Source: Candidatus Praeruminimicrobium purgamenti
GTDB lineage: Bacteria > Elusimicrobiota > Endomicrobiia > Endomicrobiales > Endomicrobiaceae
DNA length: 64,000 nt
Reading direction: 5' to 3'
NCBI GenBank assembly: GCA_018433585.1
Contig: JAHDQW010000005.1
Coordinates: 49,059-113,058, forward strand
A program made the translations under genes and the position numbers. Shown piece by piece: positions 52,863 through 62,262 of the stretch. The stretch's first letter is position 1; every line of letters starts with the position of its first letter. Below the pieces are notes generated by a model that was not told the DNA's origin, ran no database searches, and saw nothing but the letters and a program-made list of their open reading frames with translations.

Positions 52863-55800
52863 TTACCAATCTCTCTGATTTGTATTTATCTGCTGGCTTT
52901 TTATCTTTTTTTCATTATTAGGCTTATCCATATCACCGTAAAAGTTTAAAACTCTTTCCAAATCCTGATCGGCAATTTTTGTACCATTATCGTCCTTGTC
53001 TTCTTCGTTCTTTTTTTCTTCCTTATTTTCCCGGTCTGTATCGTCATCTTTATCTATTTGCTGAACCTGTGACATCGTCTTTTCAAGAAGATCCGAAGTT
53101 CTGTCTTTTTCTTTTTTTAATTTATTTTCTTCATCTTTTAATTTTTCTATTTTTTTCTTGCTCTGTTCAATCCCCTCTCCGTATGTTTTTGTTTCTTTAT
53201 CCATATTTTTATATTGTTCTTTTACTTTATTTAAAGTTTCGCTGCTTTCATTTTTTGAAAGATACTGCTGCCTTGCCTCCATAGTAGAGACTAATTCTTT
53301 TTCAGTAATTTCCATTTTGCTTTGAATTTCTTTACTTTTCTTATTTTCAGACTGTTTCTTTAAATTTTCCAGCTGTTTTTCCAACTCTTTTTGTTTCTTC
53401 AACAAATCCTGAGTCTGGCGTTTCTGCGCAGCTAAAATATCCTGCTGTTTTTTAAGTTCTTTGCTTATTATGCTTTTTTCGTTCTCCGCCCATTTCTTAC
53501 CCTGTTCATTTCTCTGTTTCTCTTTTTCAGATTCCATTTGCTCGTTTTTATTTGCTTCTATTTTCTTATCAAGGCTTCTCATCTTATCCTGCATTTGTTT
53601 CATTTTTTGTCTCAGTTCCTGAGATTCTGACATTTTCTTTTGTTTGTTTTCATCATTTATTTTTTTATTCTTTTCTTCATTCTTCTTATTTGCTTCCTGA
53701 TTGATTTTTTCCTTAAGACTTTCTATGTGATATTCCATCATTTTTTGCTGTTGTTTAAGTTTGTTATTTGTCTTTCTTATCTCTTCCTGCTGTTTTTTTA
53801 AAGCATTTATAGACTCTTCCTGCTGTTGCTGCTTTGCTTTTTCAGAATCCGACATTTTTTTGCTGGTTTCGTCTTTTTTCTCCTTCATGGAAGAAATTTT
53901 ATCAAGTTCAGAGAGCATATTTTCCTTTGTCTTGTCTTTAGATTCGGCAAGTTTCTGCTTATTTAACATTTCTTTGGCATTATCGTTATTTTTCAAAGAC
54001 TCCATCAATTTACTCTGTTGTTTTAAAGCGTTTTCAAAATCTTCCGTTTTAGGCTTATTTTTTGATTCAAGGTTTTTTCTTAAATCGTCTTCTCTTTGTT
54101 TTAAGCCTTTCTTAGTATTTTCAAGAATTTTTGATTTTTCATTAAGTTCTTCAATCTTTTTTTGTGTTTCTAATTTTTCTTTAACATCACGGTTCAGAGA
54201 TTCCAAATCTTTCTGCAGACTTTGCTGCTGCTTTTGAAGCTCATTCTGTTCCTGTTCTATTTTTGATTTTTCCCTCATAAGCGAGTTTATATTTTTTTTC
54301 AAATTTGCTTTATCCATGCTTTCAAGTTTCTTTTCAAGAGATTCTGTGTTTTCGCTCAAAGTTTTTTTATTTTCAAGATTTTTATTCTTCTGTTCTTCAA
54401 CAATATTCTTTACCTTATCATCTAACTTATTATCTTTTGAAGTTTGTTTTTTCTCTGTCAAATCCTGAATATTCTTATACAACTGCCTTATATCCTGGGA
54501 TATTTTTTCTTTCTTTTCTTTATCCTGTTCCTGTGACATCGTTTTTTTAAGCAAATCAAGTTGTTTTTCAGCCTGTTTTAACTGCTCGTTTAAAAGTCTG
54601 TTATCCTGATTCTTTGAAGCTTTCAATTCTTCTTCAATATGTTTATTAAAATTCTTTTCTAACTTATCCTGTTTTTCTTCAAGTTCCTTTAACTTATCGC
54701 CTTTATTTTGCTGATTTTGTTTTTGAGCTTTTAAAAGTTCATATTTATTATCCTGTTTTTTTGTCAAAAACTCGTCTTCTTTTCTTTTTTTCAAAGAGTC
54801 TTCTATAACCTGCATATTTTTTTCATGTTCTTCTTTAACGGACCGGCTTTCTTCTATTTTCTTTTGATTATCCTGATTTTGTTTCATAATCTGGTTTTTA
54901 AAATCTTCAATTCTCTTATCCTGTTCTTTCTTGAGTTCTTTTTTTGTCTGTTCAAGAGTTTGTTCCTGTTTGCCAAGCTGTTTTTCTTTCATTTCAAGTT
55001 CTTCTAATTTTTTTTGGGCGTCGGCATTATTTTCATTTTTTGATTGAAGTTCTTTTTTCTGTATATTTATATCCATTTTTGCTTTTGCCAACTCTTTAAA
55101 CTGTTTTTCAATTTCTTTATTTTTATCAGACATTGCTTTTTCTGATTCTGATTTTTTAGACATCTCGGAAACCTGGTTGTCTATCTGTTTATTATAATTG
55201 TCGAACTCTTCTATCTGTTTGATATTTTGCTGTTGTACGGAAGACAATAACTGTTCCTGTTTTTTTGCTTTTGTCTTATTGTTTAAAGTTTCCTGTAATT
55301 CTTCAAACTTTGTTTTTTGATGTTCGCTGCCTTCTTTTTGTTTATTTGCGTTTTGTTTTTCCTTTTCAAGAAAAGATTTATATTCTTCCAAATCACGGTT
55401 TTTAGTCATATTTTTTAATTTATTAACCTGTTCTGTCAGCAAATCCAGCTGTTTTTTATATTGCTGTGATACTACATCTTTTTGCTCGGCGGCATGTTTT
55501 TGAAGCATTACGGTATTATCAAGTTTCCGTTCATAATCCATAACTTTAGAAGTCAAAGAATTTAATTCTTCACTGTTTTCTTTGCGAAGCATTTCATCCT
55601 GTTTACTTGACAATTCATTATGTTTCTTCTGCATTTCTTCCAAAAGTTCTGATCTGCCGTCCATTTTTTTAGCTGTCTGCAATTGCTTATTTAAGGTGTC
55701 ATTTTTTAAATCAAGAAGATTTTTTTCGATATCCATATTCATTTTTTTCTGTTTATCGCTTAAAGACTGCATATCTTTAGATATATTGTTTAATTCTTTT

Positions 55801-57386
55801 TTTACAGACTGTTCTTTATCTTCTAAATTTTGCATTTTGTTTTTCAGCTGTTCTTTTTCCTGAACATTACCGGTGTTCTGCATGGCATTCTTAATATTTT
55901 GTTTTTCTTTTGAAATCTCGTCCAATGACGTTTTCATTTGATTCTGCTGTTGAGATAACTGCCCTATTTGCTGCGTTGTTTCCTCAGCCATTTCCTGGTT
56001 AAGCTGGTACATTTCATTAAGCATGCTTGCCTGATTTTTGGATTCCTTGTCAAGTATTTCCTGCTTCTGCATACTTATTTGCTGCAGAGCATTTCTGACA
56101 TATTGATTATTTTTTTGTTCCTGCGATAAATTGTTCTTGTTTTCCTGCTGCATGCTTGCCGTACTGTCAGAAGAAGTCCCTCCGGAAGCAGTTCCTGAAG
56201 AAGCTATAATGTCTTCGTGTTCGTATCTGTATTTTGATTTTTGGAGTTTCGGATCATACACGGCGTTAGGGTCGTTATACACTATTTCTTTTTTTTCTTC
56301 CGCCAAATCTTTTTCATTCGTATAATCGTCGATATTGAGATTCCTTATAAGAGTTTCTTTCTCTTCCTCTATAAGAAATTTTTTTTCATCGCTGAACAGT
56401 CTTTTCATACGAGTTTCTATTATTTTTTTAGGATTAATTACTTTTTCAGGCCTTACTACTTCCTGAACAATATCTTCTTCAAGATTATCGAATATTTCGG
56501 TTTTTTTATTGGTTTGCGACATATTCTCTTTTAATTTCTCTTCCAATTCTTTTTTCTTCTTTTCAAGAGAAGAAATTTTTTCATAATTATTCTGTTTCTG
56601 AATATTATCTTTTTTATTGTTTTCCTGTATCGCAGGAGAATTCTCCTGCTCCATACCGGAACTCATCTGTTTTTTTATTTTTTCTTCTATTTCGTTCTTT
56701 TGTTTTTCTATCGCCTGTTTTTCGCTTAATAAATTCTGCAATTCATTTTTGATTCCTTGTTTTGTTTCCTGCTTTAATTCCTCAGCCTTATCTTGCAATT
56801 GTTGAGTTTCTTTTGTCTTTTCTTCTTTTTGAGACGACACGCTGCTCAAATCATTATTTAACTGTTCCTTTTTTTCGGTTAAAGCAACTTTTTGCTGAAG
56901 CAAATCTTTTTTCATTTCATCTATAAGTTCCTGCAAATTTTCCATTTTTCTGAACATATTTGTAATAAATTCAATATTAAACTTTGCATCCGTGTCTTTA
57001 GGATTAAACATTAAAGCGTTTTTATAATATGACAAAGCTTTTTCATAATCTTCTTCAAGGAAATATATATTGCCCAAATTATAATAAATCTCGGATTTTA
57101 AAATTATGCCTATATTGTTATTTTGTAAAAGCTTCTCGTAAATTTCGGCGGCTTTTTCATAATTTCCGAATTTTAATTCGGCATTTGCATAATTAAATTT
57201 AAGAATATAATTTTTATTTCTTTTTACGATGAGTCCTTTAAACTTACTCAAAGCTTCTTTAAAATTTTCAACCTGGAAATCTATAACCGCGTAGTTATTC
57301 TCTTTCTTAATGCTTATTACAAAATGATAAATCAATAAAATACATAAACTTAAAATCAACAATACCGCAAATTTAATTTTAGTCAT
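52863..57386 (-). CDS. Giant TPR/coiled-coil protein (BatC-like paralog 1)
   Basis: 1507 aa, the largest gene in the window. N-terminal membrane helix (about 7-27, FAVLLILSLCILLIYHFVI) with a basic start, TPR repeats (about 33-145, with YNLGNIYFLEEDYEKALSYY), then ~1290 residues rich in Glu, Lys, Gln, Asn and Leu with heptad-like spacing. The end reads LERVLNFYGDMDKPNN and closes with RDW. The ending and the TPR head resemble batC (7063-7752) and the 1104-aa protein. Gene order puts it exactly where batC stands in bat1 (batB, this, batD). It replaces an ordinary BatC; the rod, if one helix, would be near 190 nm. SD AGGAAGG is good. Confidence 0.8.
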   Translation of the reverse strand: MTKIKFAVLLILSLCILLIYHFVISIKKENNYAVIDFQVENFKEALSKFKGLIVKRNKNYILKFNYANAELKFGNYEKAAEIYEKLLQNNNIGIILKSEIYYNLGNIYFLEEDYEKALSYYKNALMFNPKDTDAKFNIEFITNMFRKMENLQELIDEMKKDLLQQKVALTEKKEQLNNDLSSVSSQKEEKTKETQQLQDKAEELKQETKQGIKNELQNLLSEKQAIEKQKNEIEEKIKKQMSSGMEQENSPAIQENNKKDNIQKQNNYEKISSLEKKKKELEEKLKENMSQTNKKTEIFDNLEEDIVQEVVRPEKVINPKKIIETRMKRLFSDEKKFLIEEEKETLIRNLNIDDYTNEKDLAEEKKEIVYNDPNAVYDPKLQKSKYRYEHEDIIASSGTASGGTSSDSTASMQQENKNNLSQEQKNNQYVRNALQQISMQKQEILDKESKNQASMLNEMYQLNQEMAEETTQQIGQLSQQQNQMKTSLDEISKEKQNIKNAMQNTGNVQEKEQLKNKMQNLEDKEQSVKKELNNISKDMQSLSDKQKKMNMDIEKNLLDLKNDTLNKQLQTAKKMDGRSELLEEMQKKHNELSSKQDEMLRKENSEELNSLTSKVMDYERKLDNTVMLQKHAAEQKDVVSQQYKKQLDLLTEQVNKLKNMTKNRDLEEYKSFLEKEKQNANKQKEGSEHQKTKFEELQETLNNKTKAKKQEQLLSSVQQQNIKQIEEFDNYNKQIDNQVSEMSKKSESEKAMSDKNKEIEKQFKELAKAKMDINIQKKELQSKNENNADAQKKLEELEMKEKQLGKQEQTLEQTKKELKKEQDKRIEDFKNQIMKQNQDNQKKIEESRSVKEEHEKNMQVIEDSLKKRKEDEFLTKKQDNKYELLKAQKQNQQNKGDKLKELEEKQDKLEKNFNKHIEEELKASKNQDNRLLNEQLKQAEKQLDLLKKTMSQEQDKEKKEKISQDIRQLYKNIQDLTEKKQTSKDNKLDDKVKNIVEEQKNKNLENKKTLSENTESLEKKLESMDKANLKKNINSLMREKSKIEQEQNELQKQQQSLQKDLESLNRDVKEKLETQKKIEELNEKSKILENTKKGLKQREDDLRKNLESKNKPKTEDFENALKQQSKLMESLKNNDNAKEMLNKQKLAESKDKTKENMLSELDKISSMKEKKDETSKKMSDSEKAKQQQQEESINALKKQQEEIRKTNNKLKQQQKMMEYHIESLKEKINQEANKKNEEKNKKINDENKQKKMSESQELRQKMKQMQDKMRSLDKKIEANKNEQMESEKEKQRNEQGKKWAENEKSIISKELKKQQDILAAQKRQTQDLLKKQKELEKQLENLKKQSENKKSKEIQSKMEITEKELVSTMEARQQYLSKNESSETLNKVKEQYKNMDKETKTYGEGIEQSKKKIEKLKDEENKLKKEKDRTSDLLEKTMSQVQQIDKDDDTDRENKEEKKNEEDKDDNGTKIADQDLERVLNFYGDMDKPNNEKKIKSQQINTNQRDW

Positions 57387-58380
57387 TTTTACCTTCCTTA
57401 AAAACAGGCAGATACACTGCGAAACAAAATAATATAAAAGCTATAAATAAGAATATTTGATATTTTTCTTCTCTCTGAACCTCTCTGCTTGCTTCGTCTT
57501 TGGCCTTATCCAAAGAATGAGCAATCTGCAATATTTTGAATATAGAATCTTTGTTTTCAGAAAGATTTATATATTCTCCGCCTGTTTCATCGGCAATATA
57601 CTGCAAAGTGTTTTCGTCTAACTTTGTAATAACGATATTTCCGTTTTCATCTTTAAGAAAATCGGTATATCCCTGCTGGTCTTTTATCGGAATCCTTGCG
57701 CCTTCAGGATCCCCTATTCCTATGGTATATATTTTCGTTTTATGTTTTTTTGCTTTTTCTATCAGAACATGCAATCCGCTGTCATCATCTTCACCGTCCG
57801 TTACCAAGATGATTGCTTTTGCTCCTTCCGGAATGTCGGAAGTGCCGTTTAAAGCCAAATCTAAAGCTTTGGCTATTTTTGTGCCTCCCAAAGGCATATC
57901 ATCCACACTTATTGACTTCAAAAAATTATTTGCCGAAAAAACGTCCAATGTTATCGGACATTTCCAGAAAGCAGTTCCGGCAAAAACGACTATACCTATC
58001 TTATTGCCGTTAAATCCTGCTATAAGATTAGACAGCACCTGTTTTGAAACTTCAAGTCTGTTCGGGTTTAAGTCTTCAGCCAGCATACTCTTTGAAACAT
58101 CCATAACAATAACAATAGTTGCGGCTTTTTTTGATACAAGGGTCGTCTTTGCTCCGTATTGAGGCTTTGCCAATGCTATTATTATGAAAATTAAAGACAG
58201 TACTATTAAAATAATTTTTAATTTATAGACGCCGATATTTAATTTTGATATCTGGTTCAGCATTTCAAAATCCGCAAACTTAACAATGTTTTTTTTCTTT
58301 CTGTAAAAACAGTAAAATAAAAAAACAGCTATAACCGGCACGATAAATAATAAATTTAAAAATTCTTTATTCTCAAACAT
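57379..58380 (-). CDS. batB: VWA-domain membrane protein BatB (bat2)
   Basis: 333 aa from the ATG at 58380, which shares a base with the batA stop (TAATG) and has GGAAG upstream; longer readings would overlap batA. MIDAS DVSKS (94-98), LGGTKIAKA and LVTDGEDDD are intact. Two membrane segments flank ALAKPQYG; a terminal helix (IFLFIAFILFCFAVYL) follows. Very similar to 7767-8762. It ends 8 nt inside the start of the giant gene. Confidence 0.88.
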   Translation of the reverse strand: MFENKEFLNLLFIVPVIAVFLFYCFYRKKKNIVKFADFEMLNQISKLNIGVYKLKIILIVLSLIFIIIALAKPQYGAKTTLVSKKAATIVIVMDVSKSMLAEDLNPNRLEVSKQVLSNLIAGFNGNKIGIVVFAGTAFWKCPITLDVFSANNFLKSISVDDMPLGGTKIAKALDLALNGTSDIPEGAKAIILVTDGEDDDSGLHVLIEKAKKHKTKIYTIGIGDPEGARIPIKDQQGYTDFLKDENGNIVITKLDENTLQYIADETGGEYINLSENKDSIFKILQIAHSLDKAKDEASREVQREEKYQIFLFIAFILFCFAVYLPVFKEGKND

Positions 58381-59378
58381 TATGTTAACTTCCTTAAAAA
58401 AACATTTTCCAATAAAATTTTCAAGAGCAGCAAGCAAAGCAGGCACCATACAAATTTATCAAATACTTCTTCATAACTTGTAAAGTTTAAAGACTGTATT
58501 TCAGTCTTTTCCAGTTTATCTATCTCTTTTATGATATTGATAAGCATTTTTGTATTATTTGCCCTGAAATACTGTCCGCCTGTCATTTCCGATATTGAAG
58601 TCAATGTGCCTTCATCAAGATCCTGTTCTTCCACTTTAACCAGTTTCATGCCTGAAACAGGATCCATAACCTGATAATAAGCGCCTTCAGGATCGCCTGC
58701 TCCTATAGCATATATTTTTATTCCAAGGCTTTTTGCAATTTCTCCAGCCGTTATAGGATCGACTTCTCCGATATTATTTGCACCGTCGGTAATGAGTATT
58801 ATTATTTTACTTTTAGCTTCGCTGTCTTTTAATCTGTTCGTTGCGGTAACTATAGCGGAACCTATTGCCGTTCCGTCAACCGAGCTCATATTCGTAGCAG
58901 CAGCATTTAAAAGTTTCGTAACGCTGTTTATATCGTTAGTCAACGGGGACTGGGTAAACGCCAGTCCGGAAAAAAATACAAGCCCTACTCTGTCATGAGT
59001 TCTAGTTTTGACAAAATCAACGGCAATTTTCTTTGCAGCTTCAAGTCTGTTTACAGGTTCAAAATCAAGAGCTTCCATACTTGAAGATATGTCCAAAGCG
59101 ATAATTATGTCAGCTCCCTGATTAAGGACATCTTCGGTTTTTTCGCCTATTTGAGGTCTTGCGAGAGCCGTTATAAAAACAATCAATATTAAATAGTTAA
59201 TTATTTTTATTAACGGATACAACTTTATTTTTTTAGATTTTTTTATACCGCTGACTATATCATACTGTGAAAAATTTATTAAATTCTTTCTTCTGTTTTT
59301 ATTCCTTATATGTACATAAACGGCCGCTATCAAAAGAACCGGAAATAATAAAAAGAATATAGGCGAGGCAAAATGCAT
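58380..59378 (-). CDS. batA: VWA-domain membrane protein BatA (bat2)
   Basis: 332 aa: two N-terminal membrane helices (about 6-23, 58-72), ALARPQ, VWA domain with DISSS (96-100), GTAIGSAI and LITDGANN, and a C-terminal helix. More like BatA than BatB (EVDPITAGEIAKSLG). Gene order matches bat1: DUF4381-like, batA, batB. 13 nt from the preceding gene. Confidence 0.88.
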   Translation of the reverse strand: MHFASPIFFLLFPVLLIAAVYVHIRNKNRRKNLINFSQYDIVSGIKKSKKIKLYPLIKIINYLILIVFITALARPQIGEKTEDVLNQGADIIIALDISSSMEALDFEPVNRLEAAKKIAVDFVKTRTHDRVGLVFFSGLAFTQSPLTNDINSVTKLLNAAATNMSSVDGTAIGSAIVTATNRLKDSEAKSKIIILITDGANNIGEVDPITAGEIAKSLGIKIYAIGAGDPEGAYYQVMDPVSGMKLVKVEEQDLDEGTLTSISEMTGGQYFRANNTKMLINIIKEIDKLEKTEIQSLNFTSYEEVFDKFVWCLLCLLLLKILLENVFLRKLT

Positions 59379-59391
59379 TGATTAAGCTCCT

Positions 59392-60333
59392 TTACTTTGC
59401 TGCTTCTTTTTCACGGACATATTGCTGATATCTTTCAATGATTTGTTTAGTCTGCTTATAAACATCCAAAAAAGTTTCTTTATTCAGCATATAATCAGAA
59501 TATTTGGCATTGTCGAAATTTTCAAACAATTTATTAATTTCATCCGAATAAATATTGAATACGTTATTTTTATCATTCAATAATTCCAGTAATTCGGTTG
59601 TCGTCTTTTCCTTTTGGTGAAAACCTGACGCTTTGACAATAAACTGTTTAAAAATATTGCTTGTTAAGAAATAATAACCTTTCAGCTGTTTTTTCGAACA
59701 ATTTTCTTCAATTTTTAAATTATTCAATTTCCTTAAAGCGACTTCTCCGGGAGTAAACCCGTTTAATTTTATTACGTTTACTATTTTATCTTTCAAAACA
59801 TTTCTATACGAAAAAAAGATGACATACAGAGAAAAGAGAAATGCCGCTATGTAATATATTAAAGGAACCGACAGCGCTTTTGGATATTTAATGTCACGTA
59901 TTGTCTTAAATTCGTTTTTATTAAAGCTGCTTTTAACAGTTACCGGGACTGAATTGCTGAAAAAAAAGAATTTCTCGCCGTTGTCAGAATCATCTTTGTT
60001 AGTATAAGAAAAACCTATTTGAGGAATTTCCTTTACTCCTACGTCAAACGTCGTTATAATCATATCAAGTATATACCTGTCGTTTTGAACAACGTCTTTC
60101 TTAAATGACAAGTCCAAAATATCCCAGCCGTCGATGATTATATCGTCTTCATTTTGTACAAGTTCGGCAAAAGAAGGAATAAGAATTTCTATTCTGACTT
60201 TTACTTTTTCTCCCGTAACGATTTCATTTTTATCCGACGTTAAAAACGCTTTCGGAAACGTTACAAACGAAAAAACGCTGACGGAAGCGAACAAGATTAC
60301 AGAAAAAACCGCGATTAATTTATATCTGCCCAT
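59392..60333 (-). CDS. BatD/DUF4381-like membrane protein (bat2)
   Basis: 313 aa: signal peptide (about 1-23), beta-rich domain (VTGEKVKVRIEILIPSFAEL), a membrane helix (LIYYIAAFLFSLYVIFFSY) and a helical cytoplasmic part (GEVALRKLNNLKIEENCSKKQLKGYYFLTSNIF). Equivalent of 9745-10623. The 3-nt gap from DUF58 shows tight coupling. A second copy in bat2 lies at 48918-49838. Confidence 0.75.
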   Translation of the reverse strand: MGRYKLIAVFSVILFASVSVFSFVTFPKAFLTSDKNEIVTGEKVKVRIEILIPSFAELVQNEDDIIIDGWDILDLSFKKDVVQNDRYILDMIITTFDVGVKEIPQIGFSYTNKDDSDNGEKFFFFSNSVPVTVKSSFNKNEFKTIRDIKYPKALSVPLIYYIAAFLFSLYVIFFSYRNVLKDKIVNVIKLNGFTPGEVALRKLNNLKIEENCSKKQLKGYYFLTSNIFKQFIVKASGFHQKEKTTTELLELLNDKNNVFNIYSDEINKLFENFDNAKYSDYMLNKETFLDVYKQTKQIIERYQQYVREKEAAK

Positions 60334-60336
60334 TTT

Positions 60337-61224
60337 TTATCCCAACATTTTCCTTTTCTGCCTGTTGCTGAAGAATTTAACCAACTGCGGCAGATATGTT
60401 TCTCCTGTTGTTAAACTTATAACGTCTACCGAAGATTTCTGAAATATCTCTTTCTTATTGTTTTCCAATTCTTCCATTCTTTCATAATAAGCTTTCATCA
60501 TTTTTTTACTTGAAGAATCTACGGTATAAACTTTATTATATTCGGCATCGTAAAAATCTATCATGCCTATGTCAGGTATAGCTTTTTCTCTCGGGTCAGA
60601 AATATTGATGCATATCAAATCATGCCTTTTTGACGTCAGCATTAAATCTTTTTCATAACCTATATCTTTAAAATCTGAAACCAGGAAAATAACAGCTTTT
60701 TTACGCCATATTTCATTTATGGCTTTAAGTCCAGTCGAAATCGAAGTTTTCATTCCCTTAGGCTTAAACGACAGCAGTTCATTTACCATTCTCAAAATAT
60801 TATTTTTTCCTTTTTTAGGACGTATAACGTGTTCTATCGAATCAGTAAAAGATAACATACCGACTCTGTCGTTATTCCTTATCGCCGAAAAAGCAAGAAC
60901 AGATACAACTTCTGCCGCCAAAGACACTTTTGTCTGGTTTAAACTTCCGAAAGACTGCGATGCGGACATATCTATCAGAAAAACGACGGTCATTTCTCTT
61001 TCTTCCGTAAAAACTTTGACAAAAGGTTTCTGCTGTCTTGCCGTCACATTCCAGTCAATATTTCTTACGTCGTCGCCGTGCTGGTATTCTCTGACCTCGG
61101 CAAATTCCATGCCTCTGCCTTTAAAAGTACTTTGGTATTTGCCGCCCAAACCTTCGTTTACCAAACGATTTGAACGAATTTCTATCTGCTTTATTTTTTT
61201 CTTAACAATGTCAGATGAGTTCAT
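60337..61224 (-). CDS. DUF58 family protein (bat2)
   Basis: 295 aa cytoplasmic protein with GRGMEFAEVREYQHGDDVR, WNVTARQQKPFVK, VFLIDMSASQSFGS (VWA-like) and VFLVSDFKDIG. Close to the bat1 copy (11919-12806) in length and sequence. It follows moxR by about 16 nt. Confidence 0.88.
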   Translation of the reverse strand: MNSSDIVKKKIKQIEIRSNRLVNEGLGGKYQSTFKGRGMEFAEVREYQHGDDVRNIDWNVTARQQKPFVKVFTEEREMTVVFLIDMSASQSFGSLNQTKVSLAAEVVSVLAFSAIRNNDRVGMLSFTDSIEHVIRPKKGKNNILRMVNELLSFKPKGMKTSISTGLKAINEIWRKKAVIFLVSDFKDIGYEKDLMLTSKRHDLICINISDPREKAIPDIGMIDFYDAEYNKVYTVDSSSKKMMKAYYERMEELENNKKEIFQKSSVDVISLTTGETYLPQLVKFFSNRQKRKMLG

Positions 61225-61240
61225 TTTTTATCCGTAATTT

Positions 61241-62236
61241 TTAAGGTATAGGAACGCCTTCAAACACTCTTTTTATAATATCGTCCGTTTTTAAAGATTC
61301 AGCTTCGGCTTCATATGTCAAAATTATTCTGTGTCTTAAAACATCCTGCCCTATTATTTTTACATCTTCAGGAATAACAAAACTTCTGCCCTGCAGAAAA
61401 GCATAAGCCTTTGAGGCGAGAGTAAGATTTATTGTTGCTCTCGGAGAACCGCCGACAGAAATAAGAGATTTCAATTCATTTAACCCGTATTCCTCCGGCT
61501 GTCTTGTTGCAAAAACGATGTCAACGATATAATCCTTTATTTTATCATCAACATATATTTCGTGAACCAAATCTTTAGCTTTCTGAACATCTTCCAAAGA
61601 TAATACCGGGCTTGTTTTTAATTTTACTTTCTGTGTCATTCTCTCCAATATAATTTTTTCGTCTTTTATATTAGGATAAACTACATTAAGTTTTAACATA
61701 AATCTGTCAAGCTGAGCTTCAGGCAGAGGATATGTTCCTTCCTGCTCTATAGGGTTTTGTGTAGCCATAACCAAAAACGGAGCCGGGAGAACATAGGTAG
61801 TATCGCTTATTGTAACCTGCCTTTCCGCCATTGCCTCAAGAAGGGCGCTTTGCACTTTCGCAGGAGATCTGTTGATTTCGTCTGCCAAAACGATATTGGT
61901 AAAAATAGGTCCTTTTTTTACCGAAAAGTTTCCGCTTTGAGGATTGTATATTAATGTTCCGATTAAATCAGCCGGAAGTAAATCCGGAGTGAATTGAACT
62001 CTTTTAAAATCAGCCTGAATTGCATTTGCCAGAGAATTTACCGCCAAAGTTTTGGCAAGACCAGGCAATCCTTCAAGTAAAATATGTCCGTCGGCCAGAA
62101 GACCTATCAACATTCTTTCAACCACATACTTTTGTCCTACAATTACATGACCTATTTCTTCAATAAGTTTTGATATTGCGGAACTTTCCTGCTTTATCTT
62201 ATTTTCCAGTTCGTCAATGTTAATTTTCTCTTCCAT
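61241..62236 (-). CDS. moxR: MoxR-family AAA+ ATPase (bat2)
   Basis: 331 aa. Walker A GLPGLAKT, Walker B VLADEINRSPAK, MAERQVTIS loop, ATQNPIEQEGTYPLPEAQ and GGSPRATINL. I start at the ATG 62236; the GTG three bases earlier is too near the AGGGGG SD. Nearly the same as the bat1 copy but without a promoter or CIRCE in its 26-nt gap, so it is read through from proA. Confidence 0.93.
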   Translation of the reverse strand: MEEKINIDELENKIKQESSAISKLIEEIGHVIVGQKYVVERMLIGLLADGHILLEGLPGLAKTLAVNSLANAIQADFKRVQFTPDLLPADLIGTLIYNPQSGNFSVKKGPIFTNIVLADEINRSPAKVQSALLEAMAERQVTISDTTYVLPAPFLVMATQNPIEQEGTYPLPEAQLDRFMLKLNVVYPNIKDEKIILERMTQKVKLKTSPVLSLEDVQKAKDLVHEIYVDDKIKDYIVDIVFATRQPEEYGLNELKSLISVGGSPRATINLTLASKAYAFLQGRSFVIPEDVKIIGQDVLRHRIILTYEAEAESLKTDDIIKRVFEGVPIP

Positions 62237-62262
62237 CACGCCCCCTAAAATTTAATCATATT

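Noticed and set aside
53761..54237. Plus-strand frames rich in Phe/Ser/Cys opposite the rod genes
   Set aside because: These are the complement of Lys/Glu/Gln-rich codons, not genes.
52863..57386. SMC, myosin-like or phage tape-measure protein
   Set aside because: No Walker motifs and no phage genes nearby; the TPR head, membrane anchor and Bat operon place favour a BatC relative.
57536..58162. Long plus-strand reading frames opposite batB and batA (also 8086-8691)
   Set aside because: They mirror the VWA coding sequence, have no SD or recognisable motif, and both duplicates show the same antisense opening, as expected from codon bias.
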